Below, one piece after another: positions 19,138-28,467 of a stretch of 64,000 bases of DNA (positions are counted from its first letter, which is position 1; each line of letters starts with the position of its first letter). The stretch comes from Phycicoccus sp. Root101 (lineage in GTDB: Bacteria > Actinomycetota > Actinomycetes > Actinomycetales > Dermatophilaceae). The DNA is taken from the NCBI RefSeq assembly GCF_001426245.1, contig NZ_LMCM01000009.1, positions 1 to 64,000 of the forward strand. The letters run 5' to 3'. The notes under the pieces are model-generated. The model was not told the DNA's origin and ran no database searches. It was given only the letters and a program-made list of their open reading frames with translations. The translations under genes and the position numbers were made by a program.

Positions 19138-20253
19138 TCACGCGAGGTAGTCCGGCGGCTCCGACGGCAGGCTCAGGCGGAACTGCGCCCCACCGCCGGG
19201 GGCCGACTCCACCTGCACCTGGCCACCGTGCGCCTCGACCAGGCCCTTGACGACGTAGAGGCCCAAGCCGGTGCTCCCCCGGCTCGCGCCGTGCCAGAAC
19301 CGGCTGAAGACGATGTCCCGGTGGTCGTCGGGGATGCCCTTGCCCTGGTCGCTCACCACGAGGTCGATCCCCTGGTGGTGGTGGCCCTTGGACTCGAGCA
19401 GCTCCTGGGCGTCCCCGCAGGCCTTGCTCGCCGCGAGGGTGACGACACCCTCGCCGTGGCGGAACGCGTTCTCGATGAGGTTGGACAGGATCTGGTCGAG
19501 CCGGTCGGGGTCCGCCCACACCTCGGGCAGGTCGTCCTGGACCTCGATCGCGAACCGCTCGCGGTCCTGCCCGGAGGCCACCGCGCGCTCGACGTGCCGT
19601 CCGTAGACCGCGGCGACGTCGACGGGCTGGGGGCGGATCTGCAGGCGGCCCGCGTCGATGCGCGAGATGTCGAGCAGCTCGGTGATGAGCCGGGTGACCC
19701 GGTCGGCGTCTGCCTCGATCGTCTCGATCATGAGGCGCTTCTGGTCGTCGGTGAAGCGGTCCCAGCGACGCAGCAGCGTCGACGAGAAGCCCTTGACGGA
19801 CGTCAGCGGTGAACGCAGCTCGTGGGCGACGGTCGAGATGAGGGCGGCGTGGTCGGCCTCGAGGCGGCGGCGGGCCTCGGCGTCGCGGACCATGACGATG
19901 ACCCGGTTGACCGGCTGGTTGCGCCCCGGCCGCAGGTACTTCGCGGTGACGAGGACCTCGCGGCCACCCTCGAGCATGAGGAACTTCTCGCGGTGGCCCG
20001 TGCGGATGTTGAGCCCGCGCCACGGGTCCGTGACGTCCCACCAGTCGGTGCCGTCGCTGTCGCGCAGCGTGAGCGCCTCACGGATGTCGCGGCCGACGAG
20101 GTCGCGGGCACGCATGCCGAGGACCTTCGCCGCGCGGCGGTTGAGGAAGCTGATCCTCGCGTCCGCCTCGGCGGCGATGAGGCCGTCGGGGAGGACCTCG
20201 CTGGCCATGGCGGCCCGCTCGGCGTCGAGGATGGCTCCGGGCCGGTAGTCCAT
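19138..20253 (-). CDS. orphan soluble PAS-type sensor histidine kinase
   Basis: A 371-residue cytosolic kinase with no membrane segment. Residues about 13-120 form a PAS domain (GLIAAEADARISFLNRRAA). The HisKA motif STVAHELRSPLTSVKGF has the phospho-acceptor His at 144. The ATPase domain shows NLIENAFRHG (N box), DQGKGIP (G1) and GLGLYVVKGLVEAHGG (G2). No response regulator is adjacent. The gene lies between the rRNA methylase and pheS. I recall a kinase at the same place in Streptomyces, but have not checked. The signal and partner are unknown. Confidence 0.9.
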   Translation of the reverse strand: MDYRPGAILDAERAAMASEVLPDGLIAAEADARISFLNRRAAKVLGMRARDLVGRDIREALTLRDSDGTDWWDVTDPWRGLNIRTGHREKFLMLEGGREVLVTAKYLRPGRNQPVNRVIVMVRDAEARRRLEADHAALISTVAHELRSPLTSVKGFSSTLLRRWDRFTDDQKRLMIETIEADADRVTRLITELLDISRIDAGRLQIRPQPVDVAAVYGRHVERAVASGQDRERFAIEVQDDLPEVWADPDRLDQILSNLIENAFRHGEGVVTLAASKACGDAQELLESKGHHHQGIDLVVSDQGKGIPDDHRDIVFSRFWHGASRGSTGLGLYVVKGLVEAHGGQVQVESAPGGGAQFRLSLPSEPPDYLA

Positions 20254-20263
20254 GCGGGGAACC

Positions 20264-21073
20264 CTAGCCCCTCTGTGCCGCTGCGGAGGCGTAGACACAG
20301 ACCGTGGCAGCCATGGCCAGGTTGAGCGACTCGGCCGCTCCGTAGATCGGGACGCGCACGACCTCGTCGCACTGCGCCCGGACCTCCTCCTCCAGTCCCC
20401 ACGCCTCGTTGCCCATGACCCAGGCGTGCGACGGGACGAGGTCGACGTCCGGGAGCAGCACCGTGCCGGCGCCGTCGGCGGCCAGGACACGGATCCCGGC
20501 GTCCCGGAGTCGGGTGATCGTCGCGTCGACGCGCAACCCCGTGACGACCGGGAGGTGGAAGAGCGAGCCCGCCGTGGAACGCACGACCTTCGGGGAGAGG
20601 ACGTCGACCGAGGCGTCGCTCACGAGGACTGCGTCGGCCCCGGCGGCATCGGCTCCCCGGATCACGGTGCCGGCGTTCCCGGGGTCGCGGACGTTGGTCA
20701 GCAGGACCAGCAGCCGCGGCGACCCCACGAGGACGTCGTCGAGGGTCGCCACCGGGGTGCGGCAGACCGCCGCGAGCCCCTGCGGGGTCGGGGTCTCGCT
20801 CATCGCGGCGAGCACCTCGTCGGTGACCTCGTGGACGTACAGGCCGGCAGCGGAGGCCGCCGTCACCACCTCGACGTACCGCTCCGCGGCGTCGGGGGTG
20901 AGGTACAGGTCGACGACCAGCTCCGGGTGGTGGCGGACCACCTCGCGGACGGACTGCGGCCCCTCGACGAGGAACCGGCCGGTCCGGTCACGCACCGAGC
21001 GCCGGGACAGTGCCCTGACCGACTTGACCCGGTCCGACCTGGTGTTGGTCAGAAGGGTGTTCGGCTGGGGCAT
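20264..21073 (-). CDS. SpoU/TrmH-family 23S rRNA 2'-O-methyltransferase
   Basis: A 269-residue SPOUT-class rRNA methylase. An N-terminal substrate-binding domain (GRFLVEGPQSVREVV) is followed by the three knot motifs: NVRDPGNAGTVIRGADAAG, VMGNEAWGLEEEV and PIYGAAESLNLAMAA. The target nucleotide cannot be fixed from sequence; relatives modify 23S rRNA and some give resistance to ribosome-binding antibiotics. It lies directly downstream of rplT, a common actinobacterial arrangement, 38 bp apart. Confidence 0.92.
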   Translation of the reverse strand: MPQPNTLLTNTRSDRVKSVRALSRRSVRDRTGRFLVEGPQSVREVVRHHPELVVDLYLTPDAAERYVEVVTAASAAGLYVHEVTDEVLAAMSETPTPQGLAAVCRTPVATLDDVLVGSPRLLVLLTNVRDPGNAGTVIRGADAAGADAVLVSDASVDVLSPKVVRSTAGSLFHLPVVTGLRVDATITRLRDAGIRVLAADGAGTVLLPDVDLVPSHAWVMGNEAWGLEEEVRAQCDEVVRVPIYGAAESLNLAMAATVCVYASAAAQRG

Positions 21074-21110
21074 GTCCCGGCGCTCGGGTGGAGTGCTGTG
21101 ACGCGCTGGA

Positions 21111-21491
21111 TCAGGCGTTCGCGGTCTCGGCCACGGCCGGGACGTTCGCGCGCGAGATCTCGACGAGGGCGGCGAAGGCAGCCTCGTCGTTGACGGCCAG
21201 CTCGGCCAGCATGCGACGGTCGACCTCGATCTCAGCAGCCTTGAGGCCCTGGATGAAGCGGTTGTACGTCATGCCGTTGGCGCGGGCGCCGGCGTTGATG
21301 CGCTGGATCCACAGGCGACGGAAGTCGCCCTTCTTGGCCCGACGGTCACGGTAGGCGTAACCGAGGCTGTGGGTGACCTGCTCCTTGGCCTTGCGGTAGA
21401 GGCGCGAACGCTGTCCGCGGTAACCGCTGGCGCGCTCGAGGACGACCCGGCGCTTCTTCTGGGCGTTGACTGCCCGCTTCACGCGTGCCAC
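21111..21491 (-). CDS. rplT: 50S ribosomal protein L20
   Basis: A 126-residue assembly protein of the large ribosomal subunit that binds 23S rRNA early. [43 protein letters not shown] and [12 protein letters not shown] are typical L20 segments. It is the third gene of the infC-rpmI-rplT unit. Length is normal. L20 is a known translational repressor of this operon in other bacteria. Confidence 0.98.
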   Translation of the reverse strand: MARVKRAVNAQKKRRVVLERASGYRGQRSRLYRKAKEQVTHSLGYAYRDRRAKKGDFRRLWIQRINAGARANGMTYNRFIQGLKAAEIEVDRRMLAELAVNDEAAFAALVEISRANVPAVAETANA

Positions 21492-21571
21492 GTGAGTTCT
21501 CCTTGCTGTCTAACTGCTTGCGAGGCTGCTTGTCGAGCCCGGCCAAACAATGGGGTTGGGTGGGGCTCGGC

Positions 21572-21766
21572 TCAGCGGCCGAGGAGCTTCTTGACCTTCT
21601 TGGAGTCCGGCTTGGACACCTCGACGTCGTTCGCGATCGAGCGCGTGAAGCGCGAGGACTTGTGCTCGAGGAGGTGGCGACCGCCAGCCTGCTCGCGCAT
21701 GACCTTGCCCGTGCCGGTGATCCGGAAGCGCTTCTTCGCACCGGAGTGCGTCTTCATCTTCGGCAT
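21572..21766 (-). CDS. rpmI: 50S ribosomal protein L35
   Basis: A 64-residue, strongly basic ribosomal protein. It begins [15 protein letters not shown] and contains [20 protein letters not shown], the classic L35 signature. It sits between infC and rplT with gaps of 68 and 80 bp. Confidence 0.98.
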   Translation of the reverse strand: MPKMKTHSGAKKRFRITGTGKVMREQAGGRHLLEHKSSRFTRSIANDVEVSKPDSKKVKKLLGR

Positions 21767-21834
21767 GAGGCCGATCTCCTTGCTGTTGGTGTAACCGTGT
21801 CGTTCGTGCGGGTGGTGCAGGGGTGGAACCGGGC

Positions 21835-22482
21835 TCAGGTGGCCGGCTCGGTGGTCTCTGCCTCGGGGGCGGTGGGCTCGGCGGCCGTCTCGGTGGAGAC
21901 GTCCTGGGCCTGGTCCGCGTCGGAGGCCGGGGCGGCGGTGCGCGCGCGGCGCTGCTCGGCCATCGCCTCGGACTTCTTCTTCGTCGGACCGAGCACCATG
22001 ATCATGTTGCGGCCGTCCTGCTTGGGGGCCGACTCGACCGTGCCCAGCTCGATGACGTCCTCGGCGAGGCGCTGCAGGAGGCGGAAGCCCAGCTCGGGGC
22101 GCGACTGCTCGCGTCCGCGGAACATGATCGTCACCTTGACCTTGTCGCCGCCCTTGAGGAAGCGCTCGACGTGGCCCTTCTTGGTGCCGTAGTCGTGCGG
22201 GTCGATCTTCGGGCGGAGCTTGATCTCCTTGATGACCGTGTTGACCTGGTTCTTACGCGCTTCGCGCGCCTTCAGTGCCGCTTCGTACTTGAACTTGCCG
22301 AAGTCCATGAGCTTGGCGACTGGAGGCTTGGCCATCGGGGCCACCTCGACGAGGTCGAGGTCAGCCTCGGCGGCGAGCCGCAGCGCGTCCTCGACGCGCA
22401 CGATGCCGACCTGTTCTCCGTTGGGGCCAACCAACCGCACTTCCGGCACCCGGATGCGGTCGTTGATGCGAGGCTCGCTGAT
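21835..22482 (-). CDS. infC: translation initiation factor IF-3, AUC start
   Basis: Binds the 30S subunit and checks start-codon choice. The 215-residue product opens with [19 protein letters not shown] and contains the [16 protein letters not shown] linker region and the C-terminal domain with [18 protein letters not shown]. The start is ATC at 22482-22480, placed 7 bases after AGGAG. No ATG or GTG fits between. AUU/AUC starts are the rule for infC and allow autoregulation. After about residue 180 comes a Thr/Ala/Glu-rich disordered tail. The roughly 290 bp upstream to 22774 is leader and promoter sequence with no gene. Confidence 0.96.
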   Translation of the reverse strand: MSEPRINDRIRVPEVRLVGPNGEQVGIVRVEDALRLAAEADLDLVEVAPMAKPPVAKLMDFGKFKYEAALKAREARKNQVNTVIKEIKLRPKIDPHDYGTKKGHVERFLKGGDKVKVTIMFRGREQSRPELGFRLLQRLAEDVIELGTVESAPKQDGRNMIMVLGPTKKKSEAMAEQRRARTAAPASDADQAQDVSTETAAEPTAPEAETTEPAT

Positions 22483-22774
22483 GGTGGTGCTCCTTCGGTC
22501 AGGGAATCGTCCGACCGCACCCAACGAGAAGAGGCTCCCCGCCGCTGTCGCGCGAGAAGCCTCACCAGTTCCGTCACGGGTGCCCCGAGTACCGTGTGCG
22601 GTGCGGGCTGACGCCCGCGGCACACGCCTCGGTGGACCCGGGAACCCGGCGACCGAAGTGGTCGACGCGGGTGGAAGCAGGTGCTGCTTCTCTTGCACAC
22701 CGCGCCCACCTGTGTGGCCACCCGAAGGCGACCCCGTGAGTGGTCACGGCCGGTCGATCTGCAAGGCTACCAGC

Positions 22775-23179
22775 GTGAGCACGGAATCTCCCAATCCCCA
22801 CCCGACCACCTCCCGCTACGACGAGACCACCCCTGCCGACGACGGACAGCTCGCGCAGCAGACCCGTGACATCTCCGAGGTGCCGGCCGTCGAGGTCATC
22901 ACCACCGCGGCGATCCACCTGATGAGCGCTGCCGCGGTGAAGTGCGGGCTCGCGGAGGGCCCCGACGCCGCCGACCACCTCGACCTCGACGAGGCCCGTC
23001 GCCTCATCAACGCCCTGGCCGGTCTCATCACGGCCTCGGCCCCCGACCTCGGCAGCCAGCACGCCGCTCCCCTGCGCGACGGCTTGAAGTCCCTGCAGCT
23101 CGCCTTCCGCGAGGCCTCCGTCATCCCCGACGCGCCGGGTCAGGGTCCCGGGGAGAAGCTCACCGGCTCCGTCGTCTGA
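22775..23179 (+). CDS. DUF1844 family protein
   Basis: A 134-residue cytosolic protein divergent from infC. The first 45 residues are polar and disordered. The core (about 45-115) has EVITTAAIHLMSAAAVKCGL then DLDEARRLINALAGLI and the helical LRDGLKSLQLAFREAS, matching DUF1844. The family is a constant infC neighbour in actinobacteria, and its function is unknown. The start is GTG with no Shine-Dalgarno. It converges with the MFS gene, 52 bp away. Confidence 0.85.
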   Translation: MSTESPNPHPTTSRYDETTPADDGQLAQQTRDISEVPAVEVITTAAIHLMSAAAVKCGLAEGPDAADHLDLDEARRLINALAGLITASAPDLGSQHAAPLRDGLKSLQLAFREASVIPDAPGQGPGEKLTGSVV

Positions 23180-23231
23180 CCTCGCCGGAGCGGCGCCGAG
23201 CCGCCAGGCCGGACCGGTATGGCGCGGGAGC

Positions 23232-24476
23232 TCAGACGGTGGCTGCGGCGCGGGCGCGCTCGGCGGACTGCTTCGCCCGTCCGGCCCGGTGGCGGCGGGC
23301 GCGGCCGGAGGTGGCGACAGCTCCCACGAGCGCGATGACCAGCCCTGCCGCCGCGACGACAAGGAACCCCGCACCCCACCCGACGTGGTCGATGGCGACG
23401 CCGGCCAGGGGCGCACCCATGGCCCCTCCGGCCGTCATGAACGACCCGTGCCAGCCCATCGCCTCCCCGCGGGCGTCCGCGGGGACCACGCGGCTCGCCT
23501 GGTCGACGGTCGCGGTGATGGTGGGCGCGCAGAACAGCCCCGCCACGAACCCGAGGACGGCCAGCGACGGCGCCCCGGACGCGAGCGCCATGGGTGCGGT
23601 CACCAGGGCCAGCCCCCCGAGCAGCCAGAAGGCCGAGATGGAGCGGCGCAGCCCGCCGTAGACGAGCCCGCCGACGAGCGACCCGAGGCCCCAGACCGCC
23701 AGCACCCAGCCGATCGACCCGGGCGACTGGAAGTCACGCAGGGCCGCGACGAAGGCGATGTCGGAGCCGCCGAGGACGAGGGTGGCCGCACTGGCGCCCA
23801 GGCAGATGGCGATGAACTGTGGCCGCAGCCACGACGAGCGCGGCACGGAGGCCGCCGCGGCGACGGCCACGCCCTGGTCGTCGACCTCGCGCGGTGCGTC
23901 CTCACGGATGACCGGGTTGGCCGCCCACAGCAGGATGCCCGCGGCGACGCCGAGCATCTGGATGGCGAAGAGGACCCACGTGGTCGGCCAGACCGTCGCG
24001 GCCCAGACCCCGAGTGCGGGGCCGACCATGAAGGACAGCTCCACGGCCACCGAGTCGAGCGAGATGGCCGTGCGGCGGTCGTCCTCGGGGACGGCGACGA
24101 TGATCGCCTGCCGGATGATGGAGAACGCGGGGATGACGAAGAGTCCGGCGACCGAGGCCAGCACGAGCAGCGGCCAGTACGACACGAACGGCGCGATCGA
24201 CCAGCAGACCGCGGCCACGACGATCGACGGCACGACCACCCGGCGCAGGCCCATCCGGTCGAGCAGCCGCCCACGCCACGGGCCGCTCACGGCGATGGCG
24301 ATGGTGGCAGCGGCCGAGACCAGGCCGGCCGCGGCGTAGGGGCGGTCGAGGGCGGACACGACGTGGAGGGTGAGGACGATGCCTCCGGCGAACACCGGCA
24401 TGCGCACGAGGAAGCCCAGCACGAGCGCCCGGCGGAGGGCGGAGCTGGCGAGGACGCGGCGGTAGCGGTGGAGCAC
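23232..24476 (-). CDS. MFS transporter, drug-efflux-like
   Basis: A 414-residue membrane protein with about 12 hydrophobic segments in two halves, separated by a charged loop (about 195-215). GRLLDRMGLRRVV after the second segment is the MFS motif A. The C-terminal tail is Arg/Lys-rich. Substrate unknown. The GTG at 24476 gives the usual N-terminus but lacks a well-spaced Shine-Dalgarno, so the start is uncertain. The frame continues upstream as spurious sequence across the catalase gene. Confidence 0.82.
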   Translation of the reverse strand: MLHRYRRVLASSALRRALVLGFLVRMPVFAGGIVLTLHVVSALDRPYAAAGLVSAAATIAIAVSGPWRGRLLDRMGLRRVVVPSIVVAAVCWSIAPFVSYWPLLVLASVAGLFVIPAFSIIRQAIIVAVPEDDRRTAISLDSVAVELSFMVGPALGVWAATVWPTTWVLFAIQMLGVAAGILLWAANPVIREDAPREVDDQGVAVAAAASVPRSSWLRPQFIAICLGASAATLVLGGSDIAFVAALRDFQSPGSIGWVLAVWGLGSLVGGLVYGGLRRSISAFWLLGGLALVTAPMALASGAPSLAVLGFVAGLFCAPTITATVDQASRVVPADARGEAMGWHGSFMTAGGAMGAPLAGVAIDHVGWGAGFLVVAAAGLVIALVGAVATSGRARRHRAGRAKQSAERARAAATV

Positions 24477-24576
24477 TCCCCCACTGTCGCAGTCGGGACC
24501 GACACCAGCCAAATGGGTTTCGCTCCTGACACCCGGGACCGGGCTCAAGGGTGTCGACGCGGCTCCTCCAGGCGAC

Positions 24577-24775
24577 CTACCGGCCGGACAACCGCTCCTC
24601 CCGCAGCACGTCCACCCGGTCGCGTGAGTAGGCCGAGGTGGAAGCAGGAGCCGCCCGTCCGAGGCGCTCGCGAAGAGCTGCGTCGCCCATCCCCCTGTCC
24701 AGCGCCCCGGCCAACGCCGCGACGTCCCCACCGGGACGAGCAGGCCGTACACCCCGTCCGTGACCAGCTCACCCC
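24577..24775 (-). pseudogene. remnant of a glycosyltransferase C-terminus, frameshifted
   Basis: On the minus strand one frame reads GGELVTDGVYGLLVPVG, the end of the nucleotide-sugar site of GT-B glycosyltransferases. One base is then missing from a G run near 24733. The next frame continues the family's C-terminal helix: GDVAALAGALDRGMGDAALR, ERLGRAA, then SRDRVDVLREERLSGR and a stop at 24577-24579. Nothing recognisable of the first 250 or more residues remains. It lies between the MFS gene and the catalase and looks like a degraded gene end. Confidence 0.72.
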
Positions 24776-24896
24776 CACGGCGCGGCCGGGCTCCCTCGGA
24801 TGCGGACCCCGCCCGGATCGGCGAGGGTGGAGGCAGGCTCCCCGCCATACCCGAACCTGACCGACCTGACCGCAACGAACGATCCCGAGGAGCACC

Positions 24897-26480
24897 ATGA
24901 CCACCCAGAACACCGGCGAGTCCATCCAGACCGCACCCTCCGACGAGGCCCGGCTCGGCTCCCACACCGACAACGGCGCACCGGCCCCCAGCGACCGCAA
25001 CTCCCTGACCCTCGGCGCCGACGGCCCGATCCTGCTGCACGACGTGCACTTCCTGAATCAGATGGCGCACTTCAACCGCGAGCGCGTGCCCGAGCGCAAC
25101 GTGCACGCCAAGGGCTCGGGAGCGTTCGGCACGTTCGAGACCACCGAGGACGTCTCGCGGTACACCAAGGCCGCGCTGTTCCAGCAGGGCTCGACGGTCG
25201 AGATGCTCGCGCGCTTCTCGACGGTCGCCGGTGAGCAGGGCTCCCCCGACACGTGGCGCGACCCCCGTGGGTTCGCGCTGAAGTTCTACACGCCCGAAGG
25301 CAACTACGACCTCGTCGGCAACAACACCCCGGTGTTCTTCATCCGCGACACCATGAAGTTCCCGCACTTCATCCGCAGCCAGAAGCGCCTCGGCGGCTCG
25401 GGCCTGCGCGACAACCACATGCAGTGGGACTTCTGGAGCCTCAACCCGGAGTCGGCGCACCAGGTCACGTACCTCATGGGTGACCGCGGCATCCCGAAGA
25501 CGTTCCGGCACATGAACGGCTACGGGTCGCACACGTTCCTGTGGATCAACGAGGCCGGTGAGAAGCACTGGGTCAAGTACCACTTCCACAGCAACCAGGG
25601 CGTCGAGGGACTGACCGGCGAGGAGGCCACCCGCATCGCCGGGCAGGACGCCGACCACCACCGCCGCGACCTCTGGGACTCCATCGAGGCCGGTGACTTC
25701 CCCAGCTGGACGCTCTCGATCCAGGCGATGCCCTACGAGGACGCGAAGACCTACCGGTTCAACCCGTTCGACCTGACCAAGGTGTGGCCGCACAGCGACT
25801 ACCCGCTGATCAAGGTCGGCACGATGACCCTGAACAAGAACCCGGACAACTTCTTCGCCCAGATCGAGCAGGCGGCGTTCGAGCCGTCGGCCGTCGTGCC
25901 CGGCATCGGCTTCTCCCCCGACAAGATGCTGCTCGGTCGGGCCTTCGCCTACTCCGACACCCACCGCTACCGGATCGGCGCCAACTACCTGCAGCTGCCC
26001 GTCAACCGTCCCCGCGTGGAGAACCTCAACACCTACACGCAGGACGGTGCGATGGCGTTCGAGCACCGCGGTGACGCCCCGGTCTACGCCCCCAACAGCC
26101 AGGGCCGCGGCTACGCCGACCAGGTCGGCGAGGTCGAGGACGGCTGGGAGGCCGACGGCGCCATGGTGCGCCAGGCCTACACGCTGCGCGCCGAGGACGA
26201 CGACTTCGGTCAGGCCGGCACGCTGGTCCGCGAGGTCTGGGACGACGCGCAGCGCGAGTCGTTCGTCGAGACCGTGGCCGGTCACCTGCTCGGTGGCGTG
26301 AAGTCGCCGGTGCTCGAGAAGGCGTTCGACTACTGGAAGAACGTCGACGCCGACACGGGCAAGCAGATCGAGGAGCTCGTCCGCGCCGGTCTGGGTGGCG
26401 ACAACCCCGGCGGCATGGCCGACGACGCCAAGGTCGTCCAGGACCCGATCGTGGAGACGAACACGCAGGCGTCCAGCTAG
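24897..26480 (+). CDS. katA: catalase (small-subunit, clade 3 type)
   Basis: A haem catalase that splits hydrogen peroxide. The 527-residue protein has the distal active site [15 protein letters not shown] with catalytic His70, the Asn in [12 protein letters not shown], and the proximal haem ligand Tyr in [14 protein letters not shown] near residue 350. Length and a short C-terminal region place it with small-subunit catalases. The ATG has GAGGAG six bases upstream. No signal peptide. It is monocistronic, followed by a hairpin terminator. No clear Fur- or OxyR-type site was recognised. Confidence 0.96.
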   Translation: MTTQNTGESIQTAPSDEARLGSHTDNGAPAPSDRNSLTLGADGPILLHDVHFLNQMAHFNRERVPERNVHAKGSGAFGTFETTEDVSRYTKAALFQQGSTVEMLARFSTVAGEQGSPDTWRDPRGFALKFYTPEGNYDLVGNNTPVFFIRDTMKFPHFIRSQKRLGGSGLRDNHMQWDFWSLNPESAHQVTYLMGDRGIPKTFRHMNGYGSHTFLWINEAGEKHWVKYHFHSNQGVEGLTGEEATRIAGQDADHHRRDLWDSIEAGDFPSWTLSIQAMPYEDAKTYRFNPFDLTKVWPHSDYPLIKVGTMTLNKNPDNFFAQIEQAAFEPSAVVPGIGFSPDKMLLGRAFAYSDTHRYRIGANYLQLPVNRPRVENLNTYTQDGAMAFEHRGDAPVYAPNSQGRGYADQVGEVEDGWEADGAMVRQAYTLRAEDDDFGQAGTLVREVWDDAQRESFVETVAGHLLGGVKSPVLEKAFDYWKNVDADTGKQIEELVRAGLGGDNPGGMADDAKVVQDPIVETNTQASS

Positions 26481-26495
26481 TCCCACGACACCGTG

Positions 26496-26532
26496 TGCCG
26501 CGTGCCCCCGGAACCACCCGGGGCACGCGGCA
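26496..26532 (+). terminator. hairpin after catalase
   Basis: Inverted repeat of 13 bp (TGCCGCGTGCCCC at 26496-26508 with its complement at 26520-26532) and an 11-base loop, starting 16 bases after the catalase stop. No T tract follows, as is common in high-GC genomes. The right arm abuts the -10 of the next gene. Confidence 0.7.
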
Positions 26533-26545
26533 TACCGTGGTCGTC

Positions 26546-26902
26546 GTGACGATCTTCCACCTCGCCGAACCCGCCCACTGGGCCGCCGCCCAGCTCTCGG
26601 GCAGCTACACGCAGTCGACACGCGGACGCACGATGGAGCAGGAGGGGTTCATCCACTGCTCGTCCGCGGAGCAGTGGCCCGTGGTGCGCCGCAACTTCTA
26701 CGCCGACGTGCCAGAACCCTTGCTGCTGTTGGAGATCGACGTCGACGCGCTCGCCGAGCCGCCGGTCGTCGAGGTCGGGAACCCGACGACCGGCGAGACC
26801 TTCCCCCACCTGTATGCAGCGCTGCCGACGTCCGCGGTCGTGCACGTGACCGAGCTCGCGCCCCCGCACGGCGAGGACGTCGACCCGCGGCCGCTCAGCT
26901 GA
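26546..26902 (+). CDS. DUF952 family protein
   Basis: A 118-residue cytosolic protein. IFHLAEPAHWAAAQLSGSY, GFIHCSSAEQW and FPHLYAALP are the DUF952 signatures, a small fold related to ADP-ribosyl-handling domains; its reaction is unknown. The chosen GTG lies 7 bases after TACCGT (26533-26538), so the mRNA is probably leaderless. An alternative GTG at 26537 would overlap the -10. The 3' end overlaps the convergent sseB gene by 8 bases. Confidence 0.85.
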   Translation: MTIFHLAEPAHWAAAQLSGSYTQSTRGRTMEQEGFIHCSSAEQWPVVRRNFYADVPEPLLLLEIDVDALAEPPVVEVGNPTTGETFPHLYAALPTSAVVHVTELAPPHGEDVDPRPLS

Positions 26903-27626
26903 TCGAGAAGGCCAGCCCGTCGATGCGGGCGCGGATCTCGCCGTCCGTCGCCAGCCGCTCCCCCACGGCCGTGGCGATCTCCTGGACCCGCTGAGCCGGG
27001 AGGCCGGGCACGAGCGTGAGGGCGACGCGCAGCACGCCCTCACCCGGCGTCCCGCCGGTGAGGGCGTGGCCGACCACGTCGGGCTGCTCGTGCAGGGCGT
27101 CCGCCACGGCGGCCGCCACCTGGGGGTCCTCGTGCGCCGGGAGCCACTCGCGCTGCTGGGCCAGCGCCCAGACCATGCTCGGGCGCAGGGCGAGCGGCTG
27201 CTCGCCCGCGACGTCGACCACGATGACGTCGCACCGTTCGCTCACGGCGGCCTGCGCTGCGCGGGCGGCGGTCACGGGCACGGGGCGCGCCTGCGGGTCC
27301 CAGGCGGAGATCGCGTCCATCGAGGTGAAGACGGGCAGGGCCCGGGCACCGTCCGGCGCGACCAGCGTCACGGCGGCCATGTCCGTCTGCTTCTCGACCA
27401 GGTGCTCGCCGCTGTCGTCGACCGAGACCGGCTCGGCGACGATGGGGACGAGGAGCCGGGCGCCGGCCACCGCGGCCATCAGGGCGCGTTCGTCGGACGG
27501 GTCGGCGAGCGCGGCCGCGAGTGCCGGGTCGGCGGCGCCGGTGTCACCGTCGAACCCCGTTCCCGTCAGCTCACGACCGCCGAAGGGAATGCCCGCGGAG
27601 TCCTGCGAGGGCGTCGATCCGCTCAC
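26895..27626 (-). CDS. SseB-family protein
   Basis: A 243-residue protein. Residues about 35-150 match the SseB N-terminal domain ([47 protein letters not shown]). A second SseB-like C-terminal region (about 165-243) follows. SseB was named for serine-sensitivity effects in E. coli and has no settled reaction. The GTG overlaps the priA stop as GTGA, so it is the last gene of the his operon, in the place where hisF often lies. Confidence 0.82.
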   Translation of the reverse strand: MSGSTPSQDSAGIPFGGRELTGTGFDGDTGAADPALAAALADPSDERALMAAVAGARLLVPIVAEPVSVDDSGEHLVEKQTDMAAVTLVAPDGARALPVFTSMDAISAWDPQARPVPVTAARAAQAAVSERCDVIVVDVAGEQPLALRPSMVWALAQQREWLPAHEDPQVAAAVADALHEQPDVVGHALTGGTPGEGVLRVALTLVPGLPAQRVQEIATAVGERLATDGEIRARIDGLAFSIS

Positions 27627-28357
27627 GGTCGTCCCGCCACGTCGAGCGCGTCGGGCAGCGTGAACGCCCCGCGGTAGAGCGCGGACCCCACGATGGCACC
27701 CTCGACGCCGTCGGCGACCAGGCCACGGATGGCCTCGATGTCGGCCAGCGTCGAGACTCCGCCGGAGGCGACGACCGGGCGGTCGGTGCGGGCGCAGACG
27801 TCCCGCAGCAGCTCGAGGTTCGGCCCCTTGAGCATGCCGTCCTTGTTGACGTCCGTGACGACGTAGCGCGCGCAGCCCTCGCGGTCGAGCCGCTCGAGCG
27901 TCTCCCAGAGGTCGCCACCCTCCTGCGTCCAGCCGCGTGCGGCCAACGTGGTGCCCCGGACGTCGAGGCCGACCGCGATCCGGTCACCGTGCTCGGCGAT
28001 CGCGGCGGCGGTCCACTCCGGGTCCTCCAGCGCCGCCGTCCCGAGGTTGACCCGGCAGCAGCCGGTGGCCAGGGCAGCCTCGAGGGAGGCGGCGTCGCGG
28101 ATGCCGCCGCTCATCTCCACCTTGATGTCGAGGCGCCCGACGATGTCAGCGAGCAGGTCGCGGTTCGAGCCACGCCCGAAGGCCGCGTCGAGGTCGACGA
28201 GGTGCAGCCACTCGGCACCCTGCTCCTGCCATGCGAGCGCCGCCTCCCACGGGTCGCCGAACTGGCCACCGGTGCCGGCCACCCCCTGCACGAGCTGGAC
28301 GGCCTGGCCGTCGGCGACGTCGACGGCGGGCAGGAGTTCGAGGCGTGGCGTGGTCAT
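27623..28357 (-). CDS. priA: PriA, bifunctional HisA/TrpF isomerase
   Basis: A 244-residue (beta/alpha)8 barrel isomerase for ProFAR (His) and, in actinobacteria, PRA (Trp). The catalytic Asp lies in [18 protein letters not shown]; the second is in [16 protein letters not shown]. Phosphate-binding VEMSGGIRD and VVASGGVS occur in the two half-barrels. The ATG is at 28357, 110 bp after hisH. I call it PriA because actinobacteria usually lack trpF; the sequence alone cannot exclude a HisA-only enzyme. Confidence 0.92.
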   Translation of the reverse strand: MTTPRLELLPAVDVADGQAVQLVQGVAGTGGQFGDPWEAALAWQEQGAEWLHLVDLDAAFGRGSNRDLLADIVGRLDIKVEMSGGIRDAASLEAALATGCCRVNLGTAALEDPEWTAAAIAEHGDRIAVGLDVRGTTLAARGWTQEGGDLWETLERLDREGCARYVVTDVNKDGMLKGPNLELLRDVCARTDRPVVASGGVSTLADIEAIRGLVADGVEGAIVGSALYRGAFTLPDALDVAGRP

Positions 28358-28467
28358 GCGATGTCCTTCACGTGTCGTGCGGCGGTCGGTGGGGTGCGTC
28401 AGTGGTGTCGGTCGATGGTGACTGTTCTGCCTGAGGGACAGGCTGTTTCGACAGGGTGGGGGACACC

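Noticed and set aside
22483-22698. N-terminal extension of infC to an upstream ATG
   Set aside because: The added residues do not resemble IF3, and the ATC with AGGAG matches the known unusual start.
23180-23231. Terminator between DUF1844 and MFS genes
   Set aside because: Only a 5-bp stem (GCGGC/GCCGC) is visible, too weak to call in GC-rich sequence.
23232-26621. Single 1129-codon minus-strand frame covering the MFS gene and the antisense of the catalase
   Set aside because: Only 23232-24476 has transporter features. The rest is antisense to katA or belongs to the glycosyltransferase remnant in a shifted frame.
28160-28180. GGTTCGAGCC as a tRNA T-arm
   Set aside because: It lies inside priA and no cloverleaf surrounds it. 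No tRNA gene was found in the window.
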